Assembly (NCBI RefSeq): GCF_020080835.1
Contig: NC_058159.1
Location: 23,470,474-23,534,473 of the forward strand
Length of the DNA stretch: 64,000 nucleotides
Source of the DNA: Cotesia glomerata
Taxonomy: Eukaryota > Arthropoda > Insecta > Hymenoptera > Braconidae
Reading direction: 5' to 3'
Shown: positions 12,697 through 25,169 of the stretch, one piece after another
Numbering within the stretch: position 1 is the stretch's first letter
Layout of the letters: the number at the start of each line of letters is the position of its first letter
The notes under the pieces: generated by a model
What the model was told of the DNA's origin: nothing
The model's database searches: none
The model's input: only the letters and a program-made list of their open reading frames with translations
Position numbers and translations under genes: made by a program

Positions 12697-13021
12697 TTTT
12701 TTTTTTTTTTTTGGAACTTACGCGTCAGCCTTCTGACCTAGACACGTGGGACTTACATCCCTTCTTTACTGGACTATTTACAATACATTTACCTCCTCAG
12801 CGGCTGTGGCCGGCTTACAACCTGCACCCGCATTTGCCTGTGCCCCGCCCTTTAGCACAGTGACCAAGGAAACCACAGAAACCTGGCCAGGGTACAGTCG
12901 GCAAGGGAGCAAGCCTTGGAAATCGCAGAAAAACTGCGACTACCAGGGCTCGAACCCATGCCTGAGCGACTGTTGGACGGGTAGTTCCAGACTTAAACCG
13001 CTCGGCCACGCAGTCGCCTTT
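12697..13021 (-). mobile_element. tRNA-derived SINE, family 2, poly(A)-tailed
   Basis: On the minus strand it begins GCGACTGCGTGGCCGAGCGG, with the A box at 12997-13008 and a B box GGGTTCGAGCCC at 12946-12957, so the head again resembles a Leu/Ser tRNA but differs in sequence from family 1. The core shared with the other SINEs spans 12800-12901. The element ends in an 18-20 bp poly(A) (poly-T on the plus strand), unlike the AATAAT tails of family 1. A 15-bp duplication ATTCAAAGTATAATT flanks it (12682-12696, 13022-13036). Confidence 0.88.
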
Positions 13022-13070
13022 ATTCAAAGTATAATTAATAATAAAGAAAAAAATATAATTTACATATATA

Positions 13071-13290
13071 CACAGAAAAAAAATTTTCTCGAATTAAGTA
13101 AATAATTTTAAAGAACTTCATCTTCTTGATTTGAGTAGAAAAATTCTGAAAATAAGAAATTTTTCTTGATTTAAGTAAATTTTACCTGATTCAAGAATTT
13201 TTCGTCTTAATTCAAGATAATGAAACTCTTCAAAATAATTTTCTTAGTACAAGAATTTTCATCTTGATTCAAGTTAAATTTTTTTCAGTG
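13071..13290. mobile_element. 220-bp CACAG/CAGTG MITE, TA-flanked
   Basis: Begins CACAGAAAAAAAATTTTCTC and ends AAATTTTTTTCAGTG, with TA on each side (13069-13070, 13291-13292). The interior repeats ATTCAAGAATTTTT-like phrases in both orientations. Consistent with a Tc1/mariner-related MITE. Related copies lie at 17357-17578 and, more decayed, at 5091, 11920, 16330 and 17790. Confidence 0.75.
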
Positions 13291-13653
13291 TATGAATAAG
13301 AGTGATAGATAACAAGAAATAAGTGAAGGCATATGTTATAAAAAATCTTTACTTCTTAAAAAACGTTTAATTTATCCGTAAAAAATTATTTACTTGGGGT
13401 AAAGAACTCATGCTTGCAATAAATTTTTATGAATATGTTTTTATTCTTTATATATTTTAATATTCTAACGCTTGGATATTTAATCAAAAAGTTTATTGAA
13501 CCTAAAATAATAACACAGTACTAATACATGTAAAAAAATATCAAAAACGGTTGACTCTACAGGCCATGCCTGGAACCTATAAGGAAGATTCAGGAAGGGT
13601 TTTTCTATTGGTACTAAAAAAGGTAAGAAAATTGAGAAAATCAAAAATAAAAA

Positions 13654-14308
13654 TTAGGAAAACGGTTGACCCTGAAGGCCATCCCTGCAACTTCCCGCTA
13701 CTTTCGTAATTAAGCACTCAAAATTGCACTTATTAAGTTTTTGAGCTCTTTGAGCTCACAAATATAATTTTCGTGTAGTTTTCAGCTCTCCGAGCTCAAA
13801 AGTCTGATAGAAGTTTAATAAAACACTATTTTTTGAATTTTCAAACCGCAATAACTTTTGAATGAATGTACCGAATTTCACGTGGTTGGCGGCATTCGAC
13901 GCAGTTTTTTAAATTCTATGGTATATTTTCAAACACAAATTGATCAGACCGGAAATTTCGGTGTAATTCGAAAAAAAACACTTTTTTTCGATTTCTTTCG
14001 TCAACGATAACTCACGAACGAATCAACCGATTTTGACCGGCTTGGTGGCGATCGACGTGGTTTTTTTTTTATGTTAAGAGCTGATTAGTTTTTGGAATTG
14101 ATCAGTCAAGCCGTTTGAAAGTTATTAAAAAAAACCACATTTGAAAAAAAATTTTTTCGCAGTTTTTTGAAGATTTCTGAAAATCTATCGGTCCGAATCG
14201 GTCCAACTTGTATTCAAAGTTTAGTTGAACCTTTTCGAATGGCACAAACTGCGATCAAATCGGTCAAGCCGTTCAAAAGTTATGAGAGGTTTACATACAC
14301 ACACACAA

Positions 14309-14340
<32 letters not shown>

Positions 14341-14478
14341 CATCGCGGGAATAGTCAGGAAAACTTCCTAGGACCTCAAAACGTCGAGATCTGATGAAAA
14401 CTCGATTTTCGAAAAACGGGGTAAAAACAATAACTTCCCGATTTTTGAAAATTATCAATTTTCTTAGCGGGAAGTTAA
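13654..14478 (+). mobile_element. TTCCCG-family repeat with internal CA microsatellite, copy 1
   Basis: Conserved left phrase ACGGTTGACCCTGAAGGCCA, then AACTTCCCGCTA, a GAGCTC palindrome region, several imperfect repetitions of an 'aactcacgaacgaatcaaccgatttt' type phrase, an (AC)n run at about 14314-14341, CATCGCGGGAATAGTCAGG, and a right end whose last 50 bp fold back on themselves (AACTTCCCG ... CGGGAAGTT). Left and right share AACTTCCCGCTA as inverted termini. No protein is encoded and the superfamily is not clear to me. Other copies: 18811-19850 (inverted) and 24461-25319. Confidence 0.75.
14314..14341. repeat. (AC)n microsatellite inside a transposon
   Basis: Uninterrupted AC dinucleotides at the same position inside the TTCCCG repeat as the runs at 18957 and 25106. 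Confidence 0.9.
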
Positions 14479-14479
14479 A

Positions 14480-16330
14480 AATTCTTCAAACCGTCCGATT
14501 ACTCGTTGAATGTCCCATTACAAATTTGTTCTAACAAAGTCTTACCAACTACATTAAATAGATTCATAAATATTAATCAAACAATTAACATGAAATGTAG
14601 ACTTTGTTGTCCAAAAATGTAATTTTTCACTTATGTTGAAATATTAACTTAAAAAGATATAATTTAGTGGAGAAATGTACTGAAAAAATATAATATAAGA
14701 AACTGTTAAAAGAAATGAATGGCGATAGCTATGTTTGAAAACAACAGCGGCACAGTGAATCCTTTCTTATTAGCGTATGAATTTGTGGAAAAGTTTAAAC
14801 GACCTTTGAGGTTTCTATTGTCGACTGTGTGCTAGTATTATTATAATTGGCGTCCATGGTATTTTGGTCTGGCAATGGGCGCAAGCTTTAGCACAAAAGA
14901 CGATTCGGCGAGGCATTTATATTATAGCCCGCGGGTCTTGCAAAGTTAATTCGACTACAAGAGCTCAAGAGCCAATGATACTCTCCGCATACTTTGCTAG
15001 TGTGCTATAGTTATGCATAACGAGCTCTCGAACGAGGTAAAAGTAAACCAACCATAATGACTAAACAAAAAAACTCATCAAACAGTACCAGTGGAAAAAA
15101 AAAATTATTAACAAGAATTCCTACTGTTTGGATAATAATATTTTATTCAATTAAATTTTTTATATAACCGAGTATGACCTGAAACCAAGAATTTCAATCA
15201 TTTTATTGAATTAAAGTTACAGAAAAGCTCGTTATATATTTTCCATTTTATTCTCGCCGAAAAAAAAAAATGTAAATTTCATTACTCTCTATTTTTTAAT
15301 TGTTCTCGGAAGGCAATTGTTTGGAAATTGAGTCCATGTTATTTTTAGTAATAAAATATTGAAAAATAAATACGATTTATTTACAATACTTATTATGAGA
15401 ATTATTGAAGATAAATTTTTCAATTTAATTTTTAATTATTAATGTCAAAACAAAATTTTTTGTCGACTAAAAATTATTAATAATATACTTACATAAGTTT
15501 AACAAAGTCTAACATTTTTAGGATAAAATCAAAAAATTAAAAAAAATTTTCAAAATACCAATTTTTGTTTTTTTTTTTTTTAATATTTTTCAAAAACATT
15601 TTGTTTCAATTAAAAAACTTGAAATTTTAAAATCATTACTTAATCTTCTATTATTGGTTATATTTTTGTCGAATTTATCTGTGAATGCTTGTACTAATTA
15701 ATTACATAAAGCTATATTATTTATAACTATAGTGCAATATTGATTGTGACTGTAAATTTTAATTAGCCAAATAGAGTAATTTTTTACAGTAAAAGGATTA
15801 GCTGATATCATATGTAAATTAAACAAGCAAACACACTGAAAATTACTAATTATCAAAACATTAAACTGGTGTTATTATGAATTATAACATTAACAAGTAG
15901 AACAACCAAGTATTTAATGCGTCAAAAGAAAAATATTTCACTGCTGTTAATATAATGATGTATAAAATAAAAAATAAATAAATGAGTATAACTCAGTCCG
16001 AGGGATGAGATTGGAACGGGTTGACGAGTAAGAAGATAAATCAATACAACTGAAATTGACGTCCGTATGAAGCCGACAGATGCTGTAACTCTGAGCAAGA
16101 TCGTTGTTGATGGCTCATATAACCCTCCGGCAAAGCGACGGCCTTTCACGCTGACGCTTCTTGTCTATCACGTGTCGATGAAGAGACAACTCACGGAAGT
16201 ACACCAGACTTGCATATTGTCAACCATTTTTGCTTCTAATCTTTTTATTATTAATTATTATCAAACTTTGCCTAAATTTTATCACCAGCTATTACTTTTC
16301 TCTTTACAATTTTGACAAATAAGGAAACTC
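14480..16330. other. Intergenic sequence with a less AT-rich patch, no gene seen
   Basis: Mostly AT-rich. Patches at about 14720-15060 and 16010-16215 have higher complexity. A frame at 16067-16315 (82 codons) looks clean at its start but its C-terminal part is AT-driven and it matches nothing I know, so no gene is called. Confidence 0.35.
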
Positions 16331-16420
16331 ACTTGATTCAAGAGAAAAAAATCTTGAACCAAGAGAATCGTCATGAAGAATTTTGAATTTCTCGTTAGAA
16401 TAATCAATTTTTAAACAATC

Positions 16421-16915
16421 AGGAAGTTATCAGTTTCGTCCCGGTTTTCGAAGATCGAGTTATTATCAAATCTTTACATCTTGAGATTCTAGGAAGCTAT
16501 TCTCACTATTCCTACAAGAATGTCGATACTGCCATTCTAATACGTCGTATCCCACATTTAGAAAATTTTACAGTAGACGGTAAAAACGATTCATTTTTAA
16601 CATAGATTAAATGGAATTTGGCAGATGAAAATATTTATTTAAAAATAGTTATTAAACTATTTGACTTTTAAAATTTTAATATGACTTGCATAATATTGTT
16701 ATGATTCCATTTTTCAAAAAAAGTCAGTTTGTCAAATTTTGTGGGATACGACGTATTAGAATGGCAGTATCAATGTACTGATTTGTACGTAGGTAAGCTT
16801 TTTATAACTTTTGAACAGCTTGACAGATCGAAACACGGTTTGCGGTATTCGAAAGAGCCTTGTTGCTCTAAGATTTCGTGTAAATTTAGGTCGATTTGGC
16901 CGGGTGGACTTTGAA
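16421..16915 (-). mobile_element. Decayed TTCCCG-family copy carrying an insertion
   Basis: The phrases GGAAGTTATCAGTTTCGTCC and TTTTCGAAGATCGAGTT, then ATAACTTTTGAACAGCTTGAC, follow the order of the inverted copy at 18811-19850. It is split by a 247-bp insertion with perfect 32-bp inverted ends (16525-16771). Confidence 0.55.
16525..16771. mobile_element. 247-bp element with perfect 32-bp terminal inverted repeats
   Basis: 16525-16556 begins GATACTGCCATTCTAATACG and its exact reverse complement occupies 16740-16771. The interior is AT-rich and non-coding. AATGT occurs just outside both ends but is separated by one base on the left, so the target duplication is uncertain. It lies inside an older repeat. 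I cannot assign the superfamily. Confidence 0.7.
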
Positions 16916-16924
16916 TAATCTCAA

Positions 16925-17118
16925 AAATAAAATTTTCAAAACAATGTTTTGTGTTGAAATTTGTGTGTTGAATATTACACTATAGTGTGTAGAGTTTAAC
17001 ATTCTCATGTGTTGGTTTAATAATTTAACACACTACAATGTTGAATTCTACACACTAGAGTGTAATATTCAACATACAAATTTTAACACTACACAATGAC
17101 GAAAAATTTTTTACTGTG
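16925..17118. mobile_element. Palindromic ACAC-rich MITE, copy 1
   Basis: Inverted phrases around TGTGTTGAATATTACACTAT and GAGTGTAATATTCAACATAC form long arms. The right end is GACGAAAAATTTTTTACTGTG followed by TA. A relative lies at 33714-33905 with the matching CACAGTAAAAAAATTTTCGT left end. The left terminus here is decayed. Confidence 0.6.
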
Positions 17119-17356
17119 TAGTTATCAATTCCAAAAACTAACTTCAAAATTTACTATCGGATCATTTTTGATGTAATAAAAGTAACTATTGGTGTTTAGA
17201 CAACTGCACCGAATACCGCAAAATTTGTCAAAATCGGTTGATTTATTCGTGAGATATTCAGTTTTTTTTCTAACAAACTTGTTAGAAACTTGATTCTAAC
17301 AAACGTGGTTTTTCAATACAATTTTTTAATACTTTATCCGATCGGACTTTATCCTG

Positions 17357-17578
17357 CACTGAAAAAAAATTAACTTGAATCAAAAGAAAAATTCTTGAAC
17401 CAAGAAAATAATTTTGAAGAGTTTCATTGACTTGAATCAAGACGAAAAATTCTTGAGTTAAGTAAAATTTTCTTAAACCAAGAAAAATTTTTTAGCTTAA
17501 GAATTTTTCTACTCAAATCAAGAAGATGAAATTTTTCAAAATTATTTGCTTAATTCAAGTAAATTTTTTTCTCTGTGA
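17357..17578. mobile_element. 222-bp CACTG-ended MITE
   Basis: Begins CACTGAAAAAAAATTAACTTG and ends AAATTTTTTTCTCTGTG. Internal TTGAACCAAG and CTTGAATCAAGACGAAAAAT phrases match those of 13071-13290. The flanks are TG and AG rather than a clean TA pair, so the insertion site has drifted or the ends differ by a base or two. Confidence 0.6.
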
Positions 17579-17599
17579 GAGAATTTTGGCAAAGCTCTC

Positions 17600-18810
17600 T
17601 TAACTGTGTTAAATGCCGTCCAGCATCACATCATAATCGGTTGATTTGTCCGTAAGCTATTGCAATTCAAATATATTCAAAAACGTGTCTTACTAAATAC
17701 GAACTTGACTTTTGAACTCGAAGAGTTCAAAATATATAGCAGTTCTATCTTGGAGCTAGGACAGCTCAAAAATGTAAAATTGTGTTTTTGCAGAAAAATT
17801 TTTGAACCAAAAAGTTCGTCTTGGTATAAGTAAATTTCCCTTGGATAAAGATTTTTTTTCTTCAATGAAACAAATTTTCTTATCGTGTATAAATTAAGAA
17901 TCGTTTATAATATATGGATGATAATGACAAAATAAGTTCATAATTAAAAAGTAATTTACCGGCTATGTAAATTACAATTTGATTGAATATTACATACGTG
18001 ATATGTGCTTGGTTTTTTTTTATCATGTAATCGATTTAAACGATCAGTGTCGGTATAGTACCAGGCTAATGTTTATATGGGTTATATCCATACTAATACT
18101 CATAGCCATAGCCGTAGCCATAGGTATTTTATAGTTCTATATACAGCTATATACTCTTATCGACTGGAGCCCAGCCAAGTTGGCTGATTGGAGAGCCGTC
18201 GTGGTATGTGCACATATCGCGTGCCCGAAAGATCTTGGACACTCATGACCATCGGTTTTTCTCACTCATCGTATATAAACCTATATCTATATCTATTATA
18301 TCTATACACTGAACCCATACTCTAATCTGGCAGGAGACTAGCAGAGAAGAGTGCAGAGTATAAAATCAAGCTACACTGCTATTATGGTGCACATATATAG
18401 AAGGACGCTGACATCAGCATGATAGTCATCATACCTTCTGTAGTTAGCGATTTGGAACAGTTGCTCCGGCTCATTTTACTTCATTTTTTACCTAACTTTA
18501 TATTATAGATTTTTTTTTGTTCTATGGTATACTTTGATTTTGTTTTACGTATGCACAAATTTCGACAATACTAATGACTGTAATTGACAGAATTACAGTT
18601 ATTAGTCACTGATATTTTTCTATCTAAATTATTGAGGTAGTAAGGGTACTCCAGCTGAAGAAAGCACTTAATTTAGAAAGTGAAAATGTGGTATAGACGC
18701 CATTGTGACAAAATATAAATATTCGTCGATGAGCCAGTAAATCATTTTTTGAAAAAAGTTAGAGGACAAAAAATTATCAAACTTGGCAAAGATGCTCAGA
18801 TAATCATTTT
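17600..18810. other. Intergenic sequence, no gene seen
   Basis: Contains small relics of the AT-rich MITEs (17790-17885) and a less AT-biased part (18040-18480) without a recognisable exon. Confidence 0.35.
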
Positions 18811-18954
18811 TAACTTCCCGTTGAGAAAATTGAAAATTTTTCAAAATTCGGGAAGTTATTGGTTTTACCCCGTTTTTCGAAAATCGAGTTTTCATCAGAT
18901 CTCGACGTTTTGAAGTCTTAGGAAGCTTCCCTGACTATTCTCACCATGGTCTGT

Positions 18955-19001
<47 letters not shown>

Positions 19002-19850
19002 GAACGGCTCCACCGATCGGATCTAAATAGGTAACGATCCAAAGAGTATCATTACCATTAAATTTTGTGAAAATTTGAATCGATTCGGTTCGCTAGATTT
19101 TGAGAAATCTCAAAAATAAAATTTTGAAAAAATCATTTTTTTGGAATAACTTCTAAATGGCTCCACTGATCAATTCCAGAAACTAATTCGCTCTTAAAAT
19201 TGAAAACCACGTCGATTGCTACTAGTCGCGTCGTGTGTGCGCACACATGTGTGTGTAAACCTCTCATAACTTTTGAACGGCTTGACCGATTTGGTGCCAT
19301 TCGAAAGAGCTTGACCAAACTTAGATTTTGAATTTAATTCGGACCGATTCGGACCAGTAGGTTTTGAGAAATCTCAAAAAAACTTGAAAAAAAAATTTGT
19401 TCAAATGTGGTTTTTTTGGAATAACTTTCAAACGGCTTTACCGACCAATTCCAAAAACTAATCAGCTCTTAACATCAAAAAACCACGTCTATTGCCGCCA
19501 AGCCGGTCACAATCGGTTGATTCGTTCGTGAGTTAACGTTGACAAAAAAAATCGAAAAAAAGTGTTTTTTTCGAATTACACCGCAATTTCCGGTCTGATC
19601 AATTTATGATTAAAAATATATTATAGAATTTGAAAAACTGCGTCGAATGCTCCCAATCGCGTGAAAATCGGTTAATTCATTCAGAAGTGATTGCGGTTTG
19701 AAAATTCAAAAAAAAGTGTTTTATTAAACTCTTATTATACTTCTAAGCTCGAAGAGCTCAAAAACATCATCGGTGCGAGTTTAAGCGGTTAGATATGGAA
19801 TTAGCGGGAAGTTGTAGGGATGACCTTTAGGGTCAACCGTGTTCCTAATT
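18811..19850 (-). mobile_element. TTCCCG-family repeat with CA/GT microsatellite, copy 2
   Basis: Inverted relative to the copies at 13654 and 24461. It opens with the fold-back TAACTTCCCG...CGGGAAGTTA, then CGTTTTGAAGTC, CTGACTATTCTCACCATG, a (GT)n run at about 18957-18998, repeated phrases of the type CTTTTGAACGGCTTGACCGA, and ends AGCGGGAAGTTGTAGGGATG followed by GGGTCAACCGTG. Non-coding. Confidence 0.75.
18957..18998. repeat. (GT)n microsatellite inside a transposon
   Basis: Long uninterrupted GT run inside the inverted TTCCCG-family copy. Confidence 0.9.
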
Positions 19851-20019
19851 TTTTTTTGTATTCTTTCTGTCACTTTTGAACTAAAGAATTAAAAAAATGA
19901 AATAATTAAATAATAAGGAAAATATCCTTACAATAGTGACAACAATCTCTCTAAAGAATAATTATAGAAGAAAACAATGCAAGGTATACTAATCTAAGCT
20001 TAGTTCAGCTAAGAACTTA

Positions 20020-20300
20020 CACTGATAGAAGGATTTGTTTATATTTAAAAAGATTTGCTAATATTTAACAAATCATTTATTAGAAGCCATTTATTAGTCC
20101 TTAACAAATATTTCTTAGTATTTAAAAAGATTTATTAATATTTAATAAATGAATATCAGATTTATTAAATACAAACAAATCATTTTAAATACTAAGAAAT
20201 ATTTATTTAATACTAAAAAGTGGTCTCTAATAAATGATTTGTTAACTATTAACAAATATTATTTAATACAAATAAATCCAAATAAATCCTTCTATCAGTG
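20020..20300. mobile_element. 281-bp palindromic MITE, CACTGATAGAAGG ends, TA-flanked
   Basis: The left end CACTGATAGAAGGATTTG is mirrored by CAAATAAATCCTTCTATCAGTG on the right, and TA stands outside both ends (20018-20019, 20301-20302). Almost the whole element is an imperfect palindrome of AAATATTTAATAAAT-type phrases. Consistent with a Tc1/mariner-like MITE. Confidence 0.8.
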
Positions 20301-20302
20301 TA

Positions 20303-22815
20303 GTAAATTTGAATGAGCCCAAATACTAAAAAAACTATATAAAATATGGATTATTCATTTAAAAATAAAGTTTATTGAATTTTGAACAACAATTGATCAA
20401 AATGGCCAATTAATTAATGAGAAAAAAAAATATATATATATATATACTATACTAATAAAAAGGTCACGTGTGAATTATTGCAAATCTATCGATCATGTGG
20501 CATCACGAATTAGGAGGATATTCGAAAAATACCTGGAATAATAAAAGCTCGCGTGTGAAGGCGACCAAGCTCCTTTACGTGATATGAATCAACAATAAAA
20601 TGCGTTTATAGATAGGTATGTGTATGTATGTATGTATGTATATACGTAAGTCGAAAAAAAGTTTACTTTCACCTCTAAAACAATAAACAGTATTTAACAA
20701 AAACTAAATAATAGTTTTTTAATTAAAGTGAACTTACGTTAGTTTAGAAGAAGTTGAAGCAAAATTAATTGTTTAACTATTTTCTTCGAGATAGAGTTAA
20801 ATTCGAGTATTGAAGACTTTAAGTGAGTTCCACGAACTTCAATTTAACATAATTCAATACCGTTTTCACTCTGTTTTTTTAACTTATAATGATCTTCAAC
20901 TTACTGTCAACGAACTAAAAACTTTTTATTTCGATTTAATTTTAATAAAGATTACGTATTTTTTCGCCATTGATTGCTAAAGTCAAAGTTAATGAAAATT
21001 TTATAATATTAAAACTTTTCCGGATTTGTTTTTTAGAGTAATTTGAAACCTTTGGGATCGATTAGTTACAAAATTTAATCCATTCGAGTATTTCGTTAAT
21101 TGAAGAGATTACTAAAAAAACTACCCAGCTATAAAAAACCTAAATAGCTCAAGGCGAAATGACCATGTAAAATAAAATAGTAACTAGAACAAGCTGAATC
21201 TGTTTAAAATGTTTAATAAATTATTTTATACAAAAAAATCTAAAGTGGTTGAATGATCCTGCAGGCTCGCCTCAAAACTTTTTGGTTCGTTTTATCTCAA
21301 AAACATTAGTGTCCATTAGGGTGCTAAAAAAAATAACTTTTTTTTTAACTTACCTCAGAATTTCGGGGCTGCTGAATGCGAAGTTTAATCTCAGTTAATT
21401 TAGTTCTTACTGTTAATTTCTATTTCATTTATTCTACTTGAAAAATACTAAAAAAAAAAGTGAGAAAATGAAAACATTTTTTGTTTTTTTCTAAATACGT
21501 ATTGAATTTTAAATAACCATTCTTGCGGTAATGGACCGATAATCTAAAAACTTAAGTTATAATACGATGCACAGTAACATTAAAAAAAAGTTTTTGGTAA
21601 AATTGAGACATTTTCTCGGGAATAATATATAAACCTGAAGTATAAAATTTTAAAAGGCTATTAAAGAGACGAGAAGTTGATGAAAAAGTTTTATTTCAAG
21701 TTTAACTTTCATTCTTAATTTGATGCTTAAGTTTTTTCCGGGATTTTTTTTTTTATTTATAAAATTGAGCTATCTCCTGCAGTGTAAAAAGAGCCAGAGC
21801 TATACAATTGCTTTATAAAATAAGTTGACATCGTTTTAAAAGTAAGCTTTCTTAAAAAGTTTTAATTCATTTTCTATTTTAAATTAAACTATATCAACTT
21901 TTGCTGACTTTAATTACGCTATTGTATAAGTCTAACTTTGCACAATGAATATAAATAACTTGTATTTATTTACTTTAATTCATATTTACTTTTTTTTCGC
22001 AATTTTCAAAAGAATTAAATTATTTATTCACAATAGAAAGTCTAATGATAAAAAAATAATTCCCTTTCATTTTTTTCTCCACTTATTAAAAATTAAATTT
22101 CCTTTCAAGTCAAGTATTTTCATTACAGCCAAATATTAAAGCTGCAATCAAGCGCCATCTAGTGACCACAACAAAATACTTTTAGCGCTAAAGACTAGCT
22201 AGTCGGTAATAGAAAAGTTTTTAATTCAGAGCTAATTTTTTAATCCAGGATCTTACAATTATTTTTTTTTTATGTCAGTTAAAACTTGATTAAAAAAATA
22301 TTCAAAAATAATATTTAGTGATCAAAATATATTTATATTTAATGAATGATTTACATTATTAAGAATGATTATTTCACATTTCATTCTAAGAATATAATTT
22401 CAATTTTCTTATTTATAATGCGTAAGGCACTGGCATTAGTTTTAATTAAATAATAACAATAGGTTAATTATTATAATTACTTTTTGATAAATTAAATACA
22501 AGTATCTTTCAACATGTCAATGAAAATACTCTTTGGGAAAAAATACAAAATAGGACGGAAAAAAAAAATGAAATTATATTTAATTTATAAAGGAAGACTT
22601 TTTTTCCATAAATTATTTATAATTGATTAATAATAATGAGGATTTTTTTAAAATTGTAACACAATTAATCTATAAACCAATAGATCAGATTAATAAAATT
22701 TTTACAAATTAATTTCAAAAAATAAAAAAAATTTATTTTTGTTTTATAAAAATATCAATTTAACTGCGGTAATCGGAAGATTTGATTAAGTTTTGAAATT
22801 TATTTCTCATAAGTA
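20303..22815. other. AT-rich intergenic sequence downstream of the Rab11-FIP gene
   Basis: Includes a (GTAT)n run at about 20613-20645. A phrase ACTATACTAATAAAAAGG at about 20443 resembles a Helitron 5' end but has no matching 3' end. No coding exon seen. Confidence 0.35.
22732..22737 (-). terminator. Candidate poly(A) signal for the Rab11-FIP gene
   Basis: AATAAA on the minus strand, about 80 nt after the stop codon. AATAAA is frequent by chance in such AT-rich DNA; another lies 12 nt after the stop. Confidence 0.35.
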
Positions 22816-25101
22816 TTATAATAAACGGCGGTTATTCGAGTAGGGATTTTGTAATATCCGCGGTGAAGTTTCAATAACTCGGAGTAAAAGGGAGTCGATG
22901 TAATCTTCGAGATCAGCTAGTCGTCGTTTTTTATCATTAACTTCTGTTTGCAATTGTAAAGCCATCTCAATGAGATCCTGAAAAATAAAACAAAGATTTA
23001 TATAAATCTAAAATTATTCCCGATAATGATTATGACGATGATGATGATGATGATAGTTGTGTATTATTACCTCACGTGTTTTACCGTCAAACTGTGCAAG
23101 AACCTCATGAGGAAGTCGACTTTTTACTCCCATATTATTTTTAGTAGCATCTTCACCGCCAATAATAATTCTCTCGGAAGATAATTTAACTTCCTCATTG
23201 ATATCTTTACCCTTAAGTAATTCTTTGTCTCTATTCTTTTTATCTTTCTTAGATATTTTATCATCCTTTTGACTTTTATTGCCCGCTTTATCGTCCTTAA
23301 CATTAGGACTACGATCTCTACCACCACCAATACTTCCACTAATCAACTGTTTTTCTTCTTTCGAATTACGATCTTTCATACTTATTTTATCGTCTTTATT
23401 AGTACGTTTAACTTGAATTATTTCACGTGGCGCAGGGCTCGGTGGTTCTGGAGTATCACGAAATCTCATTGTTGTCGTCGTTGTTGATGGCGATAAATTT
23501 ACTGATGATGTCGTCAATTCACGATTATCTTTCGCTTGATCTATTACTATTTTAGGAGTTAATTTATTATCCCATTTTTTATTACTTATATTCGACGATT
23601 GTAATCCATAAAGTTTTCGACCCCATTCATCTTGTTCGGCTTCATTATTGTTGTTAATATTATTATTATTGTTGATGTTATTATTGTTACCAGTAAAATT
23701 ATTTGAAGATAATGATGAGTTTAAATTAGAGCCCGTGCTAAAACGAGGCGGCTTATTCGGAGCTGGATTTGTGGGTGTTGATAATATATTTAAATCCGTT
23801 GTTCGTGAACTTTGCGTTGTTGAATTGCTGGAATAACCAGACGTTAAGCCACTTGATACTGGAGCATTGAGAGATGAAGCTGAACTTTTGTGTGATAAAT
23901 CATCAAACTGGAAAATAAAATTTTTTATATGATTTTATCCGTACCTTCAAGATAAAAATTTTTTTAAAAGCTTCAATACTACTGAATTTTTCCATGTCAT
24001 ATACCATTAAACTGTTGAACAGCTTGACCGATCAAAACGGGGTTCACAGAATTCAAAAGAGTTTTATTGCCATTAGGTTTCATGTGAGTTTGAATTAATT
24101 TAGCTTAGTAGATTGTAAGTAATCTCAAAAAGAAAATTTTCAAAGAAATGATTTTTTTTCAATAATTTCTAAACTAGTGTATCGATCGATTCTCAAATCT
24201 AATCAGATTTTAACCACAAATAACAATATTAATAGTCGCGAACCGCATCAAAATCGGTTTATTCGTTCAAGAGATATCATAGTGGAAAAATTTGGAAAAA
24301 AGTTTTTTCTTCAAATAACTTCAAAATTTGTCCTCTGATCATTTTCAATTTAATAAGTTAACTGTTACTGCTTAAAAAAACTGCATCCAACGGCGTCAAG
24401 TTTGTTAAAATCAAATAATTCGTTCGTGAAATATCCAATTATAAAAAATTTAAAAAAAAATTAGGAAAACGGTTGACCCTGAAGGCCATCCCTGCAACTT
24501 CCCGCTACTTTCGTAATTAAGCGCCCAAAATTGCACTTATTACATTTTTGAGTTCGAAGAGCTCAAAAATATAATTTTCTGTAGTTTTGAGCTCTCCGAG
24601 CTCAAAAGTCTGATGAAAGTTTAATAAAACACTATTTTTTGAATTTTCAAACCGCAATAACTTTTGAATGAATGAACCGATTTTCACGCGGTTGGCGGCA
24701 TTCGACGCAGTTCTTCGAATTCTATGATATATTTTTAAACACAAATTGATAAGACCGGAAGTTTCGGTGTAATTAGAAAAAAACACTTTTTTTTCGATTT
24801 CTTTCGTCAACGATAACTCACGAACGAATCAACCGATTTTGACCAGATTGGTGGCGATCGGCGTGGTTTTTGGATGTTAAGAGTTGATTAGTTTTTGGAA
24901 TTGATCGGTCAAACTGTTTAAAAGTTGTTCAAACAAAACCACATTTGGAAAAATTTTTTTTCGCAGTTTTTTTAAGATTTCTCCAAATCTATCGGTCCGA
25001 ATCGGTCCAACTTGTATTTAAAATCTAAGTTTAGTCGAACCCTTTCGAATGACATCAACCGCGATCAAATCGGTCAAGCCGTTCAAAAGTTATGAGAGGT
25101 T

Positions 25102-25169
<68 letters not shown>

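Noticed and set aside
16067..16315. 82-codon frame on the plus strand, overlapped by a 75-codon minus frame
   Set aside because: No motif, no splice context, and the second half is AT-driven. Not enough for a gene.
20443..20475. Helitron-like 5' end (ACTATACTAATAAAAAGG)
   Set aside because: It lacks the TC start and no hairpin plus CTAG end follows within a few kb.
22816..23517. Minus-strand frames at 23124-23339 and plus-strand frames at 23269-23487 and 23648-23836
   Set aside because: Shadows of the Rab11-FIP exon 5 coding frame.
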